Source: Planctomycetaceae bacterium (GTDB lineage: Bacteria > Planctomycetota > Planctomycetia > Planctomycetales > Planctomycetaceae). Taken from it: 64,000 nucleotides of DNA. The first letter of the stretch is position 1, and each line of letters opens with the position of its first letter. The translations under genes were made by a program, and so were the position numbers. Below the pieces are notes generated by a model, which had not been told where the DNA came from, made no database searches, and was given only the letters and a program-made list of their open reading frames with translations. Positions 1 to 12,191 of the stretch are shown one piece after another. Where the stretch lies: positions 1 to 64,000 of the forward strand of contig PBSL01000068.1 of the NCBI GenBank assembly GCA_002726205.1. Reading direction: 5' to 3'.

Positions 1-1
1 A

Positions 2-169
2 TCGACCGAGGAATCGGCTGAGGAATCGACCGAGGAATCGGCCGAGGAATCGACCGAGGAATCGACCGAGGAATCGGCTGAGGAATCGGCTGAGGAATCG
101 ACTGAGGAATCGACTGAGGAATCGACTGAGGAATCGGCTGAGGAATCGGCTGAGGAATCGGCTGAGGAA
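2..169 (+). repeat. 14 tandem 12-bp units encoding (Ser-Thr/Ala-Glu-Glu)14
   Basis: Fourteen uninterrupted 12-bp units of the form TCG-[ACC/ACT/GCT/GCC]-GAG-GAA run from base 2 to 169 and may continue upstream of the window. Only the second codon varies, alternating Thr and Ala with synonymous changes. The Ser, Glu and Glu codons are invariant at the DNA level, which suggests recent expansion by slippage or unequal crossover. All units are in frame with rpsI, so copy-number change would alter tail length without a frameshift. Confidence 0.95.
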
Positions 170-673
170 TCGGGAACCGGGGAGGATGAGGCTGATGGTG
201 CGTCGGAATTGACGCTGGGCGAAGGTGAGCCCGAGGAGCCTCGGGCACCGCGTCGTCCTGCCTTGATCCGCGGAAAAATCGATCGCCACGGCGTGGCGAT
301 TGGGACCGGTCGGCGGAAGACGTCGGTCGCCCGCGTTCGAATCAAGGACGGTGATGGCGGGATGGAGATCAACGGTCGTTCGCTGGAAGAGTATTTCCAG
401 ATCGAGCGTGATCAACTGGTGGTACAGGCTCCGTTGAAGGCGACCGAGACGCTGGGCGACGTTGATGTCTGGGTGCGGGTCAACGGTGGTGGCACGACCG
501 GCCAGGCTGGTGCGATTGTTCTGGGAATCGCCCGAGCACTCCAGGCCCGGAATCCTGATCTTCACGAGGCTCTGAGTGACGGTGGTTACCTGACCCGTGA
601 CGGCAGAATGGTCGAGCGAAAGAAGTACGGCTACAAGAAGGCGCGAAAGAGCTTCCAGTTCTCGAAGCGTTAG
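2..673 (+). CDS. rpsI: 30S ribosomal protein S9, 5' end outside window, with repetitive acidic N-terminal extension
   Basis: The C-terminal ~130 residues are a canonical S9: GTGRRKTSVARVRI near the domain start, a central GGGTTGQAGAI segment and the basic tail ending KKARKSFQFSKR, which reaches the P-site tRNA in the 30S subunit. The frame stays open upstream to base 2, giving 223 visible residues where S9 is usually about 130. The extra N-terminus is 14 copies of S-[T/A]-E-E followed by a Gly/Glu/Asp-rich linker. A TTG at 209 could be picked as a start by an ORF caller, but nothing supports it. The true start lies outside the window. rplM normally precedes rpsI and would be just upstream. 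The S9 assignment is certain. The extension's function is unknown. Confidence 0.95.
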   Translation, partial: STEESAEESTEESAEESTEESTEESAEESAEESTEESTEESTEESAEESAEESAEESGTGEDEADGASELTLGEGEPEEPRAPRRPALIRGKIDRHGVAIGTGRRKTSVARVRIKDGDGGMEINGRSLEEYFQIERDQLVVQAPLKATETLGDVDVWVRVNGGGTTGQAGAIVLGIARALQARNPDLHEALSDGGYLTRDGRMVERKKYGYKKARKSFQFSKR

Positions 674-749
674 GTCGTCGGTTCCGCCCGGTTCAGGTGT
701 TCACGTCCGGACGTTCCCGTCACGGAGATTTGCCGACGGGGGGGCGACG

Positions 750-2096
750 ATGTACAACCGCCTGCTGTTTCTACCGGATCTTCGAGAGTTGCTTGCGGCG
801 GACGATGCCGTCGGCGTGGCTGAGTTTTGTCGGGCACTGCACCCGGCAGCCATCGGTGAAGTTCTCGAGGGCCTCGCGGCCCAAGAGAGCTGGAGGGTTC
901 TCGGGCATTGTGAGCCCGAGCGGCAGGCCGAGATCTTCAGTTATCTCAGCCTGCCCTATCAGCTCGAACTGGTCGAGGGTGTTCCTCGCGAGTCGTTTTC
1001 GCGACTGATCGAGGAAATGGCTTCCGACGACCGGGTGGACTTGCTCGAACGACTTGATCCCGAGCACGTCGAGACCTTGTTGCCGCTGGTGGCACAAGCC
1101 GAGCGACGTGACATCCAGAGGTTGCTTTCGTTTCCCGATGACAGCGCCGGCTCGATCATGACGACCGAGTACGCGACCTTGCCGGCCGAGGCAACGATTG
1201 CCGAGGCCATCGAGCAGTTGCGGCAGCAGGCTCCCGATCGCGAGACGATCTACTATGTCTACGTGATCGACGAAGGTCGCCGGCTTCGCGGTTTTGTTTC
1301 GCTTCGCGAGTTGATTCTTGCCCGGCCCGGGTCGCGGGTTGAGGAGATCATGCAGCAGGACGTGATCTCGGTTCGAGTCGATGATGACCAGGAAGACGTG
1401 GTCCAGAAGCTCTCTCGCTACGACTTCATCGCGATTCCTGTTGTTGACGCTCAGAATCTGCTTGTTGGCATAGTGACCTACGATGACGCGATGGACGTGG
1501 TGCAGGAGGAGGCTGATGAAGATGCGTACCGGTCGGGTGCGGTGCTGCCCCTGGAAGACAGTTACCTGTCGACACCGCTGGGGATTCTGGCCTGGAAACG
1601 GGGCGTGTGGTTGATCGTGTTGCTGGCGGCGGCGGTGTTGACGGCAATGGCGTTGAGGTCGTACCAGGCCGATCTTGAAGGACTGCAATGGATGGTTCTG
1701 TTCATTCCGTTGGTTCTTGCCAGTGGCGGCAACGCCGGGTCACAATCCGCTACGTTGATAATTCGAGCGCTGGCCGTAAGCCATCTTGGCCGTGAGCAGA
1801 CGATTCGGATTCTGCTGCGGGAGCTGATCCTCGCATCGATGCTGGGGGGCGGATTGGCATTGTTGAGTTTTCTGGTGGCGACTGGTTTCGTCACTGGCAA
1901 CCAGGCCGCCGTGGTCGGGCTGACCGTGTTCCTGGTCGTGGCGATGGGGACTGTGACCGGCGCGATGTTGCCGATGGGTTTCCAACGAATGGGACTTGAT
2001 CCCGCATTGATGTCTAATCCACTGATCGCGGCATTCGTCGATGTGGTCGGGATCGTCGTCTATTACAGCGTCGCCAAGGCGATCGTGATTGGTTGA
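750..2096 (+). CDS. mgtE: Magnesium transporter MgtE
   Basis: 448 residues, the usual MgtE length. The order is an N-terminal helical MgtE_N domain (about 20-125), a CBS pair (about 130-255, opening near DDSAGSIMTTEYATL) and a five-helix membrane domain (about 280-448). The pore signature LASGGNAGSQSATLIIRAL is intact. The family forms homodimeric Mg2+ channels gated by Mg2+ binding at the cytosolic N and CBS domains. I chose the ATG at 750 because a G-rich ribosome-binding site (GGGGGGGCG) lies just upstream and the conserved N domain begins immediately. The same frame is open further upstream into rpsI but is not conserved in character there. It lies 76 bp after rpsI. Confidence 0.95.
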   Translation: MYNRLLFLPDLRELLAADDAVGVAEFCRALHPAAIGEVLEGLAAQESWRVLGHCEPERQAEIFSYLSLPYQLELVEGVPRESFSRLIEEMASDDRVDLLERLDPEHVETLLPLVAQAERRDIQRLLSFPDDSAGSIMTTEYATLPAEATIAEAIEQLRQQAPDRETIYYVYVIDEGRRLRGFVSLRELILARPGSRVEEIMQQDVISVRVDDDQEDVVQKLSRYDFIAIPVVDAQNLLVGIVTYDDAMDVVQEEADEDAYRSGAVLPLEDSYLSTPLGILAWKRGVWLIVLLAAAVLTAMALRSYQADLEGLQWMVLFIPLVLASGGNAGSQSATLIIRALAVSHLGREQTIRILLRELILASMLGGGLALLSFLVATGFVTGNQAAVVGLTVFLVVAMGTVTGAMLPMGFQRMGLDPALMSNPLIAAFVDVVGIVVYYSVAKAIVIG

Positions 2097-2155
2097 ATCT
2101 GGCCGTTGTTGCCCAAGCAAGTTGGGTTGGCCAGCCTGGATACAGGGAGACGGTG

Positions 2156-3547
2156 ATGAACCAGACGGCTGCCGGCTACTACACTGACAAGTTCGCCACG
2201 TTGCCGACGGAAGTGACACCGGTCGAGACGGCTCACCGGCGAATCACCACCCCGATCCCCGCACCCGAGACGCTCGATGCCCTGGCGGCCAGCCGCGAGC
2301 TGTTTCCACGGGTCAACCAGTACCAGCCGCCGATCGTCTGGGATCGGGCCGAGGGTTTCCAGGTATTTGATGCCGCGGGGAACTGCTGGATCGACTTCAG
2401 TTCAACCGCCGTGATGACCAACACCGGTCACGGCCATCCCGCGATTCGCGAGGCGGTTGCCCGTCACGCCGCCGAGGGTCTTCTGGCCCAGTTCACGTTC
2501 CCGTCGCAACAACGTGTCGACCTGGCTCGCAAGATCCTCGACCTCTCACCATCGGGATTCGAGAAGGTCTATTTCTGGACGGCGGGGTCCGAAGCGGTCG
2601 AGTGTGCGTTGCGGCTCGTCCGGGAATTCGGCCGAAGACAGGATGGTGGCAAGGACCATGTGCTGACCCATGCTGGCGATTACCACGGTTGGACCCTGGG
2701 TGCGACACAACTCTCCGGTCGGGCTCCCGGTGCCGGATGGTTGTCGAGTCCGGACCAGAGGATACATCACCTGCCGTTTCCCGGCCCGCCCGACCATGAT
2801 GGTCTCGAGGACCCTGTCGCGTTTTTCGACGAGTCGATTGCGCGGCTGGCCGGGCAGGGCATTACAGGTGACAGCGTGGCGGCGGTGTTCCTGGAGACTT
2901 TCCAGGGGTGGGGCGGATTGGCATTTCCGACCTCCTACATCCAGCGGTTGCGTGAATGGGCCGACGCGCACGATGTGCTGCTGGTCTTCGATGAGATCCA
3001 GACCGGGTTTGGGAGGACGGGACGGTGGTTTGGCCACGAACACTACGATGTCACGGCCGACCTGGTCTGCGTTGGCAAGGGCCTGACCAGCAGCCTGCCA
3101 TTGGCGGCTGTGCTGGGGCGGGCCGAGGTGATGGACCTGCTGGAACCAGCCGAGATCACCACGACCCATGCCGGACACCCGGTCAGTTGTGCCGCCGCCC
3201 TGGCAAATCTCGAGGTAATCGAGAGAGAAAACCTGGTCGCTGAGGCCGATCGCAAGGGCGAGTTGGTCGCTGGAGAACTGGCCCGATTGCAGGCCCGGTT
3301 TCCCGATCGGATCGAACGCGTCAGTGGCCGCGGCCTGATGTGGGCTCTTCACGTCTGCAATCCCCAGACCCGGAAGCCTGACCACGAGTTGACCGCCGAC
3401 TGGACCTGGGCCGCCGTTTGCCGTGGCGTGATGCTCTTTCATACCATGCTCTCGACGGTCAAGGTTGTTCCGCCACTGGTGATCACCGATGAAGCACTGG
3501 TGGAGGGGATCGGGGTCCTGGGTGAGGCAATGGAGTCGTTGTGCTGA
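2156..3547 (+). CDS. Class III PLP-dependent aminotransferase (4-aminobutyrate/ornithine aminotransferase-like)
   Basis: 463 residues. Class III features are visible: the substrate-entry segment [15 protein letters not shown], the metal/PLP aspartate motif [16 protein letters not shown] and the Schiff-base lysine in CVGKGLTSS (K308). [16 protein letters not shown] segment follows, as in 4-aminobutyrate and diaminobutyrate aminotransferases. The amino donor cannot be read from sequence. Candidates are GABA, ornithine or a 2-aminoadipate-like amine. The ATG at 2156 has GGGAG 5-10 bases upstream; an earlier frame opening at 2093 overlaps mgtE and lacks such support. The stop overlaps the GTG start of the next gene by 7 bases, so the two are probably cotranscribed. 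Confidence 0.88.
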   Translation: MNQTAAGYYTDKFATLPTEVTPVETAHRRITTPIPAPETLDALAASRELFPRVNQYQPPIVWDRAEGFQVFDAAGNCWIDFSSTAVMTNTGHGHPAIREAVARHAAEGLLAQFTFPSQQRVDLARKILDLSPSGFEKVYFWTAGSEAVECALRLVREFGRRQDGGKDHVLTHAGDYHGWTLGATQLSGRAPGAGWLSSPDQRIHHLPFPGPPDHDGLEDPVAFFDESIARLAGQGITGDSVAAVFLETFQGWGGLAFPTSYIQRLREWADAHDVLLVFDEIQTGFGRTGRWFGHEHYDVTADLVCVGKGLTSSLPLAAVLGRAEVMDLLEPAEITTTHAGHPVSCAAALANLEVIERENLVAEADRKGELVAGELARLQARFPDRIERVSGRGLMWALHVCNPQTRKPDHELTADWTWAAVCRGVMLFHTMLSTVKVVPPLVITDEALVEGIGVLGEAMESLC

Positions 3548-4460
3548 GCGAACCGTCTCCAGTCGACGCCGCGGCTGCCAACGAAAACGAGCGGGTGCGG
3601 TTGCGGTGGCTGCGGTGGCTGCGGTGGCCGGAGCGGCGATCGAGGCGGGTGCTGGTTGTCGTCGTCGGGATGCTGCTGATGTGGTGGTTGTTTCACCGAC
3701 CGTCGAACGACCGTGACTGGTCGCGGGACCAGGCGGTTTTGGCCGGGGCAGAATTTGACGGAGAGACGGTGCTGGTCCGTGGGATCCGGGATTGCCGATA
3801 CCGCACTGCGGCGGAGTTCACCGTTGATCACCTGGATGCCCGTTACGAGTTGGACCGGCTGGTTCGCCTGGAGTTTTTCGTTGAACCGTTTGCCGATTGG
3901 CGTGGACCGGCGCACACGTTCCTGTCGTTCGGTTTCGACGACGGTCGTCAACTGGCGATCTCGGTTGAAGTGCGCCGGGAACGCGGCGAGGAATTCGGCG
4001 TCATGGGGGGGATGACGCGGCAGTTTGAGCTGATGTACGTGGTGGCCACCGAGCGCGACCTGGTGGGGCTGCGGAGCGTGTATCGTGGCAATCCCGTCTA
4101 TTGTTTTCCGATCCGTGCCGAAACCGGAAAGATCCGGGCGATGTTCGAGTCGATGCTCAGACGGGTCAACCAGCTGCGGGAGCATCCCGAGTTCTACAAC
4201 GCGGTGACGAACACCTGCACGACCAACATCGTCTGGCATCTCAACGAGGTCGCCGCCCAGGGTGTTCCCTGGTGGAATCCGCGGGTCCTTTTCCCGGGTT
4301 ACTCTGACCGCCTGGCCTACGACCTGGGGCTCATCGACACCGACCTGCCGTTCTCGGAATGCCGCGAGGCGTTCAGAATCAGGGATCGCGTCGCGAGAGA
4401 ATTTATCGACTCGCCGGATTTTTCGAAACAAATCCGCGAGTCGCGATCAACCGACCGGCA

Positions 4461-4464
<4 letters not shown>
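3541..4464 (+). CDS. DUF4105 (Lnb N-terminal periplasmic domain-like) protein
   Basis: 307 residues. A very basic N-terminus ([16 protein letters not shown], encoded by short tandem repeats) precedes one membrane helix (about 38-54, [15 protein letters not shown]). The rest resembles DUF4105/Lnb N-terminal periplasmic domains: [19 protein letters not shown], then [10 protein letters not shown] and the [14 protein letters not shown] segment with a conserved-looking cysteine. Family members are predicted periplasmic enzymes of unknown reaction with a papain/NlpC-like look. The GTG at 3541 overlaps the aminotransferase stop. The TAG stop shares a CTAG tetranucleotide with the stop of convergent ahcY. 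Confidence 0.72.
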
Positions 4465-5801
<1,337 letters not shown>

Positions 5802-5923
5802 GCGTGGACTCTCCGAAAAAAGAAACGTACCCGCCCGGTGACGACACGCGATGCAGGCCTGAGTCAAGTTAGGGTATCAACTCGGCTCGGGCAACCTCGA
5901 GAATTGCCTCGGTTTTCCAGGCA

Positions 5924-5952
5924 TTGACGCACGCTCGGGAAACCCCTAAATG
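5924..5952 (+). promoter_or_regulatory. Candidate sigma70-type promoter for metF-metH
   Basis: TTGACG at 5924-5929 and TAAATG at 5947-5952 are separated by exactly 17 bases in the ahcY/metF divergent region. A transcript would begin near 5959, upstream of the chosen GTG start of metF. I searched this 219-bp interval by eye for SAM or SAH riboswitch cores and saw none. The match is by eye only. Confidence 0.4.
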
Positions 5953-6020
5953 CGAGGATCCCGGGGCGCGTCCTGTCGTCGTTGAACCCGTCGTGTACCT
6001 CTCCTCGAGTATTGAATCAC

Positions 6021-6944
6021 GTGACCGCAGACGGCCAATTGTCATCGCTGGCTGAGATCTACGCCGGGCATTCCGTCGCGGTACCGCCGGTCATATCGAT
6101 CGAGGTCTTCCCACCCAAGACGGCCGACGGCGACCAGGTCCTGCTGGACACGCTCGACCAACTGGCGATCTATCGGCCCAGGTTCATCTCGTGCACCTAC
6201 GGGGCGGGAGGGACAACCCGGGATCGCACGATTCAACTCTGCCAGCAGATCCAGTCTCGTTACGCCTGCACGGCGACGGCGCACCTGACCTGCGTCGGTT
6301 CGACTTGCGAGGAATTGCTCGAGTGGATCGATCGTGCCCGCCGGGCGGGGATTGTCAACATCATGGCCTTGCGGGGCGATCCGCCGCAGGGCCAGGGCGG
6401 TTTCACGACGGTGCCGGGAGGATTGGCCCATGCCGACGAACTGGTCGCGTTGATTCGAGGCAAGTCCGACGAGTTGGGAGTTGGCGTGGCGGCCTATCCG
6501 GAGGTCCATCCGGAAGCGGCGGATGCGGCCAGCGACCTGGCGAACCTCAAGCGAAAAGTCGATGCCGGTGCCGACGCAGCGTTCACGCAGTTGTTTTTCC
6601 GCAACGCGAGTTTCCTGGACTTCCGCGACGAGTTCGACCGCGTCGGTGTTGGCGTGCCGCTGGTTCCGGGAATCATGCCGATCACCGAATTCTCGCGGAT
6701 CCGTCGGATTGCCGCGTTGTGCGGTGCGATCATTCCCGAGGGCCTGGCTGCAGAACTTGAAGCCGTCCGTGATGATCGCGATGCGCAGTTCGAAGTGGGC
6801 GTTGCACACGCGGTGGCCCAGTGCGCGGAGTTGATCTCCGAGGGTGTTCCCGGGATCCACTTCTACGCCTTGAACCGGTCACGGGCTTGTGCCGAGATTC
6901 TCGAAGCCCTTGGTTGGGGGCTCGACGACGGGGTTGTCCGGTGA
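6021..6944 (+). CDS. metF: 5,10-methylenetetrahydrofolate reductase
   Basis: 307 residues in the chosen reading. It reduces methylene-THF to methyl-THF with an FAD cofactor, feeding MetH. Motifs are [13 protein letters not shown] near the start (catalytic glutamate in the EVFPPK context), the FAD segment [28 protein letters not shown] and FTQLFF near the middle, and PGIMPIT. No ATG exists at the 5' end. I chose GTG at 6021 because it places the first beta strand about 24 residues in, as in the family. TTG at 5982 would add 13 residues. Neither has a strong ribosome-binding site. The stop overlaps the metH start (GTGA). Confidence 0.92.
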   Translation: MTADGQLSSLAEIYAGHSVAVPPVISIEVFPPKTADGDQVLLDTLDQLAIYRPRFISCTYGAGGTTRDRTIQLCQQIQSRYACTATAHLTCVGSTCEELLEWIDRARRAGIVNIMALRGDPPQGQGGFTTVPGGLAHADELVALIRGKSDELGVGVAAYPEVHPEAADAASDLANLKRKVDAGADAAFTQLFFRNASFLDFRDEFDRVGVGVPLVPGIMPITEFSRIRRIAALCGAIIPEGLAAELEAVRDDRDAQFEVGVAHAVAQCAELISEGVPGIHFYALNRSRACAEILEALGWGLDDGVVR

Positions 6945-9900
6945 GCGGTAATCAGGTCCACGAACGACTGCGGAAGGCCCTGTCCGATCGGATTCTCGTG
7001 CTTGACGGCGCCATGGGCACGATGATCCAGGCGGTCGAGCCTGATGAACGCACTTTTTGCGGCGAGCTGTTCACCGACCACGATGTGCCGCTGGATGGTT
7101 GCAACGACCTGCTGTGCCTGACACAGCCGGATCTGATCGAGGGAATCCATGATTCCTTTCTCGAGGCCGGGGCCGACATCCTTGAAACCAATTCCTTCAA
7201 CTCGACGGCGATCTCGCTGGCGGATTACCGACTGCAGGAGCGGGTTTACGACATCAACTTTGCCGCGGCCCGGCTGGCCCGCCGCGCCGCCGATCGTTAC
7301 AGCGACCGCACGCCGGACCGCCCCCGCTTTGTTGCCGGTAGCCTCGGTCCGACCAATCGCACTGCCTCGATGTCCCCGGATGTCAACAATCCCGGATTCC
7401 GCGCCGTGACATTCGACGACCTTGTCGCCGCGTACTCCGAACAAGTCGCCGGTCTGGTCGAAGGGGGTGTCGATCTGCTGATGCCGGAGACGACATTTGA
7501 CACGCTGAACCTGAAGGCCTGCCTGTTCGCGATTCAACAGCAGGCCGAGAAGCGCGGTTCGAGTTTGCCGGTGGCCGTATCGGTCACGATCACTGACAAT
7601 TCCGGCCGAACGCTTTCTGGTCAGACTCTCGAGGCTTTCTGGCACTCGATCGCCCATGCCGACCTGCTGTCGGTCGGCATCAACTGTGCATTCGGTCCGG
7701 CGCAAATGCAGCCCTACGTCGAGGAGCTTGCGAGAATCGCGCCGATCGCGGTCAGTTGTCATCCCAATGCCGGGCTCCCCAACGAGTTCGGGAAATACGA
7801 CGAATCTCCCGAGGATCTCTCGCGGACGCTCGCCGAGTTCGCTCGTTCGGGCTGGTTGAACATTGTCGGCGGGTGTTGTGGGACCACGCCCGAGCACATA
7901 CGACGGCTGGCCGACGCGGTTGCCGCGCTGCCACCTCGTATCCCGCCGGATCCGTCGTCGCGGCCCAGCTTCAGTGGACTCGAGACACTGACGATTCGCC
8001 AGGACAGCAATTTCATCATGGTCGGCGAGCGGACCAACGTCGCGGGCAGTCGTCGGTTTGCGCGGTTGGTGGGCGAGGGCGATTTTGAGGCGGCCGTCAC
8101 AATTGCCCGCCAGCAGGTCGACGGTGGTGCCAACATCATCGACATCAACATGGACGAGGCCCTGTTGGACGGGCCGGCGGCGATGACCACGTTCCTGAAC
8201 CTGGTCTCTGCCGAACCCGATGTGGCCCGTGTGCCGGTGATGATCGACAGTTCCGACTGGAAGGTGATCGAAGCCGGGTTGAAGTGCCTGCAGGGCAAGT
8301 CGATCGTCAACTCGATCAGTCTCAAGGAGGGAGAAGAGAGCTTCCTGGAACAGGCCCGGCTCGTTCGTCGCTACGGGGCGGCGGTTGTCGTGATGGGGTT
8401 TGATGAACGGGGCCAGGCCACCGATACGGAGCGGAAGGTGGAGATTGCCGAGAGGTGTTTTGGGTTGCTGACCGAACGGGTTGGTTTTTCACCGGCGGAC
8501 ATCATCTTCGACCCCAACATCCTGACGGTCGGCACCGGACTCGAGGAACACGATGAATACGCCGAGTCGTTTTTCGAGGCGACCCGGAGGATCAAGCAGT
8601 CATGTCCAGGTGCGCTGGTTTCGGGTGGTGTCAGCAACGTGTCTTTTGCGTTTCGCGGAAATGAAACGGTTCGTTGCGCGATGAACTCGGCGTTTCTCTA
8701 CCACGCCGTTGCCGCCGGTATGGACCTGGGAATCGTCAACCCGACACAGCTGACCGTTTATGATGATATCCCGTCGAAATTGCTCGAGCACGTCGAGGAC
8801 GTGTTACTGAACCGACGGCAGGACGCCACCGAGCGGTTGCTCGAACTGGCCGAGACGATCGAGGTCGAGGATGGTGCCGAGGCAGCGGTGATGGCACCCT
8901 GGCGGGATATGCCGGTCGAGGAACGACTTTCGCATGCATTGGTCAAGGGGATCAATGAATTCATCATCGAGGACACCGAGGAAGCCCGGCAGCAGTTCCC
9001 GCGTCCGCTTGACGTGATCCAGGGCCCACTGATGGACGGCATGAACATGGTCGGCGAGTTGTTCGGGTCGGGACGCATGTTCCTGCCACAGGTCGTCAAG
9101 AGTGCTCGGGTCATGAAACAGGCCGTCGCCTACCTCTCGCCGTTCATGGAGGAAGAAAAGCAGGCAACCGGTACCGTCGGCCAACCGCGAGGTCGGATCG
9201 TCGCCGCGACGGTCAAGGGAGATGTCCACGACATCGGCAAGAACATCGTCGGAGTCGTCCTGGGCTGCAACAACTTCGAGGTGATCGACCTCGGGGTGAT
9301 GGTGCCGGCCGAGGCGATCCTCGAGGCCGCGATCGATCAACGTGCCGACGCCATCGGGCTCTCGGGACTGATCACTCCTTCGTTGGACCAGATGATCCAG
9401 GTGGCCCGGGCGATGCAGCAGCAAGGCCTGTCGGTTCCGTTGTTGATCGGTGGGGCCACGACCAGTGCCCGGCACACCGCTGTGAAAATCGCCACCGAAT
9501 TCGACCAACCGGTTGTCCATGTTCTCGACGCTTCCCGGGCCGTTCCGGTGGTCGAGGCGTTGCTGAACCGGGACGAACGGCCCGCGTTCGTCGCGGCAAA
9601 CCGGGAAAACCAGGAACGGGAGCGGGTGTCGTTTGCTCTTGGCCAGCAGAAGAAGCTGGTGTCGTTCGAGCATGCGTGTGCCCAGCGCTTTTCCAGTGAC
9701 TGGTCGACGCTGAAGATCAACAGGCCCGGCTTCCTGGGAACGAGGGTGATCGCTGACCAGACCCTGGCCGAACTGGTCGAATACATCGACTGGTCTCCCT
9801 TTTTCCGTACCTGGGAACTGCGGGGAAAATTCCCTCGGATCCTTGATGATCCGGGAGTCGGCAGCCAGGCGCGGGAATTGTTCGACGATGGCCGCGAGTT

Positions 9901-10630
9901 GCTCGAGAAGATCGTGACCGGTGGCTTGCTGCAGGCCCGGGGTGTCTACGGGTTCTGGCCGGCGGCATCCGATGGTGAGGACGTGGTGCTCTTCTCCGAC
10001 GATTCCCGCACCACCGAGCAGATTCGCTTTCCGATGCTCAGGCAGCAGTGGCAGCGTGTGGGCCAGGAGGAATTTTGGTCGTTGGCCGATTTTGTCGCCC
10101 CAGCGGAGGCGGGCCGCGAGGATCACGTGGGAGCATTCGCCGTGACAGTCGGGTTGGGGATCGAGACACTGGTCGAGCGGTTCGAGTCTGAGCATGACGA
10201 TTACCGGCTGATCATGGCCAAGGCCCTGGCCGACCGGTTGGTCGAGGCGTTTGCCGAGTGCCTCCATCTGCGCGTTCGGCGGGAATGGGGTGACGACCAG
10301 GAACCGTCACACGAGGACCTGGTTGCCGAGCGGTACCATGGGATCCGGCCGGCGTTTGGCTATCCGGCCTGCCCGGACCACTTTCTGAAGAGGCGTTTGT
10401 TTGACCTGCTCGGTGCCGAGGCCGGGGCCGGGATGACGTTGACCGAGACCTGCGCGATGCAGCCGGCCGCCTCGGTCAGCGGGATGTACTTCTCCCATCC
10501 CGGGGCCCGTTATTTCTCCGTCAACCGCATCAACGGTGATCAGGTCGAGGACTACGCCCGACGGTTGGGGGTTTCCCGGGAGGACGTTGAACGTCGGCTG
10601 TCACAGAACCTGGGGTACGATCCGGACTAG
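6941..10630 (+). CDS. metH: Cobalamin-dependent methionine synthase
   Basis: 1229 residues, full length. Domain order: homocysteine-binding barrel (about 1-325, with [12 protein letters not shown] and the zinc cysteines in INCAFG and GGCCGTT), pterin-binding barrel (about 345-620, GERTNVAGS), B12 cap and B12-binding domain (about 640-890, with [10 protein letters not shown] carrying the cobalt-ligand His763) and the AdoMet reactivation domain (about 910-1229, [10 protein letters not shown]). It transfers the methyl group from methyl-THF to homocysteine, so the organism uses cobalamin. The GTG start at 6941 overlaps the metF stop by 4 bases, implying translational coupling. It ends 13 bp from the convergent fumC stop. 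Confidence 0.97.
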   Translation: MSGNQVHERLRKALSDRILVLDGAMGTMIQAVEPDERTFCGELFTDHDVPLDGCNDLLCLTQPDLIEGIHDSFLEAGADILETNSFNSTAISLADYRLQERVYDINFAAARLARRAADRYSDRTPDRPRFVAGSLGPTNRTASMSPDVNNPGFRAVTFDDLVAAYSEQVAGLVEGGVDLLMPETTFDTLNLKACLFAIQQQAEKRGSSLPVAVSVTITDNSGRTLSGQTLEAFWHSIAHADLLSVGINCAFGPAQMQPYVEELARIAPIAVSCHPNAGLPNEFGKYDESPEDLSRTLAEFARSGWLNIVGGCCGTTPEHIRRLADAVAALPPRIPPDPSSRPSFSGLETLTIRQDSNFIMVGERTNVAGSRRFARLVGEGDFEAAVTIARQQVDGGANIIDINMDEALLDGPAAMTTFLNLVSAEPDVARVPVMIDSSDWKVIEAGLKCLQGKSIVNSISLKEGEESFLEQARLVRRYGAAVVVMGFDERGQATDTERKVEIAERCFGLLTERVGFSPADIIFDPNILTVGTGLEEHDEYAESFFEATRRIKQSCPGALVSGGVSNVSFAFRGNETVRCAMNSAFLYHAVAAGMDLGIVNPTQLTVYDDIPSKLLEHVEDVLLNRRQDATERLLELAETIEVEDGAEAAVMAPWRDMPVEERLSHALVKGINEFIIEDTEEARQQFPRPLDVIQGPLMDGMNMVGELFGSGRMFLPQVVKSARVMKQAVAYLSPFMEEEKQATGTVGQPRGRIVAATVKGDVHDIGKNIVGVVLGCNNFEVIDLGVMVPAEAILEAAIDQRADAIGLSGLITPSLDQMIQVARAMQQQGLSVPLLIGGATTSARHTAVKIATEFDQPVVHVLDASRAVPVVEALLNRDERPAFVAANRENQERERVSFALGQQKKLVSFEHACAQRFSSDWSTLKINRPGFLGTRVIADQTLAELVEYIDWSPFFRTWELRGKFPRILDDPGVGSQARELFDDGRELLEKIVTGGLLQARGVYGFWPAASDGEDVVLFSDDSRTTEQIRFPMLRQQWQRVGQEEFWSLADFVAPAEAGREDHVGAFAVTVGLGIETLVERFESEHDDYRLIMAKALADRLVEAFAECLHLRVRREWGDDQEPSHEDLVAERYHGIRPAFGYPACPDHFLKRRLFDLLGAEAGAGMTLTETCAMQPAASVSGMYFSHPGARYFSVNRINGDQVEDYARRLGVSREDVERRLSQNLGYDPD

Positions 10631-10643
10631 ACCGCGGGTGCCC

Positions 10644-12068
10644 TCACGCCTGTGGCTCGGTCATCCTCATCGGATCCAGTGCCTCGGCAAGTGTTTCCTC
10701 GGGCAGAATCTCTTTCTCCAGGCACAACTCGCGGATGGTCTTGCCCGTTTTGAACGCCTCCTTGGCCAGCGCGGCGGCTTTCTCGTAGCCGATCAGCGGG
10801 TTGAGGCTCGTGCACATCGAGAGGCTTTTTTCGACGGCCGCTTCGCAGGCCTCGGTGTTGGCTTCCATGTCGTCTGAGCAGAATTCGACGAACGCGTTGG
10901 TGACACCTGTCAGCAACGAGATGCTCTCGAGTGTCGTCTGTCCCATCACCGGCATCATGATGTTCAACTGGAACTGGCCGCCGGTGGCACCGCTGAAGGC
11001 GATCACGCCGTCGTTGCCCATCACGCGGGCGGCGACCTGCATCATGCTCTCGCACATCACCGGATTGACCTTCCCGGGCATGATCGAGCTGCCCGGCTGT
11101 CGGTCGGGCAGCTTGATCTCATAGAAGCCGCAGCGGGGCCCGGCACCAAGCCAGCGGATGTTGTTGGAGACGTTGAACAGGGTGCTGGCGATCGCCCGCA
11201 GCTGGCCATGCGACTCGACCAGTCCGTCCCGTTGCGAGTTCGCCTCGAAGTGATTGGCGGCCTCGACAAAATCGATGCCGGTCTGGGTCGCCAGGTCGGC
11301 GGCGACACGGGCGCCGAATTCGGGATGCGTGTTGATGCCGCTGCCGACAGCCGTGCCCCCGGCGGGCAGTTCCAGGATCGCCTCGATCGCCCGCTTGGCA
11401 CGGTCGACCGAGAGGTCCAGCTGTCGAGCCAGCCCGCCGATTTCCTGTCCCAGTCGCAACGGCGTGGCGTCGGCCAGGTGCGTGCGACCGATCTTGATCA
11501 GCCGGTCCCACTCGTTGGCTTTTGCCATCAACGAATCGCGGAACCGTTCCAGGGCCGGAACCAGCCGGCCGCTGATTCCCTCGGCGACGGCCACGTGGAT
11601 CGCGGTCGGGAACATGTCGTTGGTACTTTGCCCCATGTTGACGTGATCGTTGGGGTGGATCGGCTTCTCGGGACCGAATCGATCGCCCCCGGCCAGTTCG
11701 ATCGCACGATTGGCGATCACCTCGTTGACGTTCATGTTGCTCGAGGTGCCCGATCCAGTCTGGAACACGTCGATTGGAAACTCGTCATCGAGCTTTCCGT
11801 CGATGACTTCCTGACACGAGGCCAGCAACATCCCGACCCGGTCGTCGGCCAGGGGATTTTTTCCGCTGCCGGTCAGTTTTCCCAGGTCGCGGTTGGCGAC
11901 GGCCGCGGCCAGCTTGACCCGGCCCAGGGCGTGGACCAGCTCTGCTGGTAATCGCCAGCCGCTGACGGGAAAATTGTCGACGGCACGTTGGGTCTGGGCG
12001 CCGTAATAAGCCTGGGCAGGAACCTGGACATCACCCATCGAGTCGTGTTCGGTGCGGAAATCGGTCAT
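10644..12068 (-). CDS. fumC: Class II fumarate hydratase
   Basis: 474 residues, typical class II size. It interconverts fumarate and malate as an oxygen-stable homotetramer. The superfamily signature GSSIMPGKVNPVMCE and the catalytic region TGSGTSSNMNVNEVIANRA are intact, and HPNDHVNMGQSTNDMFPT matches the active-site His segment. Start at ATG 12068 with GGGGGAG about 8 bases upstream; a 7-codon longer frame is unsupported. Monocistronic in appearance. Confidence 0.96.
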   Translation of the reverse strand: MTDFRTEHDSMGDVQVPAQAYYGAQTQRAVDNFPVSGWRLPAELVHALGRVKLAAAVANRDLGKLTGSGKNPLADDRVGMLLASCQEVIDGKLDDEFPIDVFQTGSGTSSNMNVNEVIANRAIELAGGDRFGPEKPIHPNDHVNMGQSTNDMFPTAIHVAVAEGISGRLVPALERFRDSLMAKANEWDRLIKIGRTHLADATPLRLGQEIGGLARQLDLSVDRAKRAIEAILELPAGGTAVGSGINTHPEFGARVAADLATQTGIDFVEAANHFEANSQRDGLVESHGQLRAIASTLFNVSNNIRWLGAGPRCGFYEIKLPDRQPGSSIMPGKVNPVMCESMMQVAARVMGNDGVIAFSGATGGQFQLNIMMPVMGQTTLESISLLTGVTNAFVEFCSDDMEANTEACEAAVEKSLSMCTSLNPLIGYEKAAALAKEAFKTGKTIRELCLEKEILPEETLAEALDPMRMTEPQA

Positions 12069-12150
12069 CGCAAAACTCCCCCTGTGCAAACCCTGATGCT
12101 GGCCCCGGTCCGGCCAAAACGACCGATCTCGATCGCGGCGGATCGATGAT

Positions 12151-12188
12151 AGCGACCGCGACCGACATCCTGTAGCGCGTCGGTCGCT
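12151..12188 (-). terminator. Inverted repeat just after the wzy-like gene, possible terminator
   Basis: AGCGACCG at 12151-12158 and CGGTCGCT at 12181-12188 form a perfect 8-bp stem. A second overlapping pairing (CGACCGA/TCGGTCG) is possible inside it. It lies 3 bases past the stop at 12192 of the minus-strand polysaccharide operon and before the fumC promoter region. There is no T-tract, so an intrinsic terminator is only a possibility. Confidence 0.35.
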
Positions 12189-12191
12189 GAT

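Noticed and set aside
2-169. Tandem 12-bp units as a CRISPR array
   Set aside because: Units are contiguous with no spacers and are in frame with rpsI.
5802-6020. SAM or SAH riboswitch between ahcY and metF
   Set aside because: I looked on both strands for the known core motifs and saw none that were convincing; only a simple promoter is supported.
8804-10267. 487-residue minus-strand ORF antisense to metH
   Set aside because: metH is full length with conserved domains, and the minus frame has no motifs or start signal.
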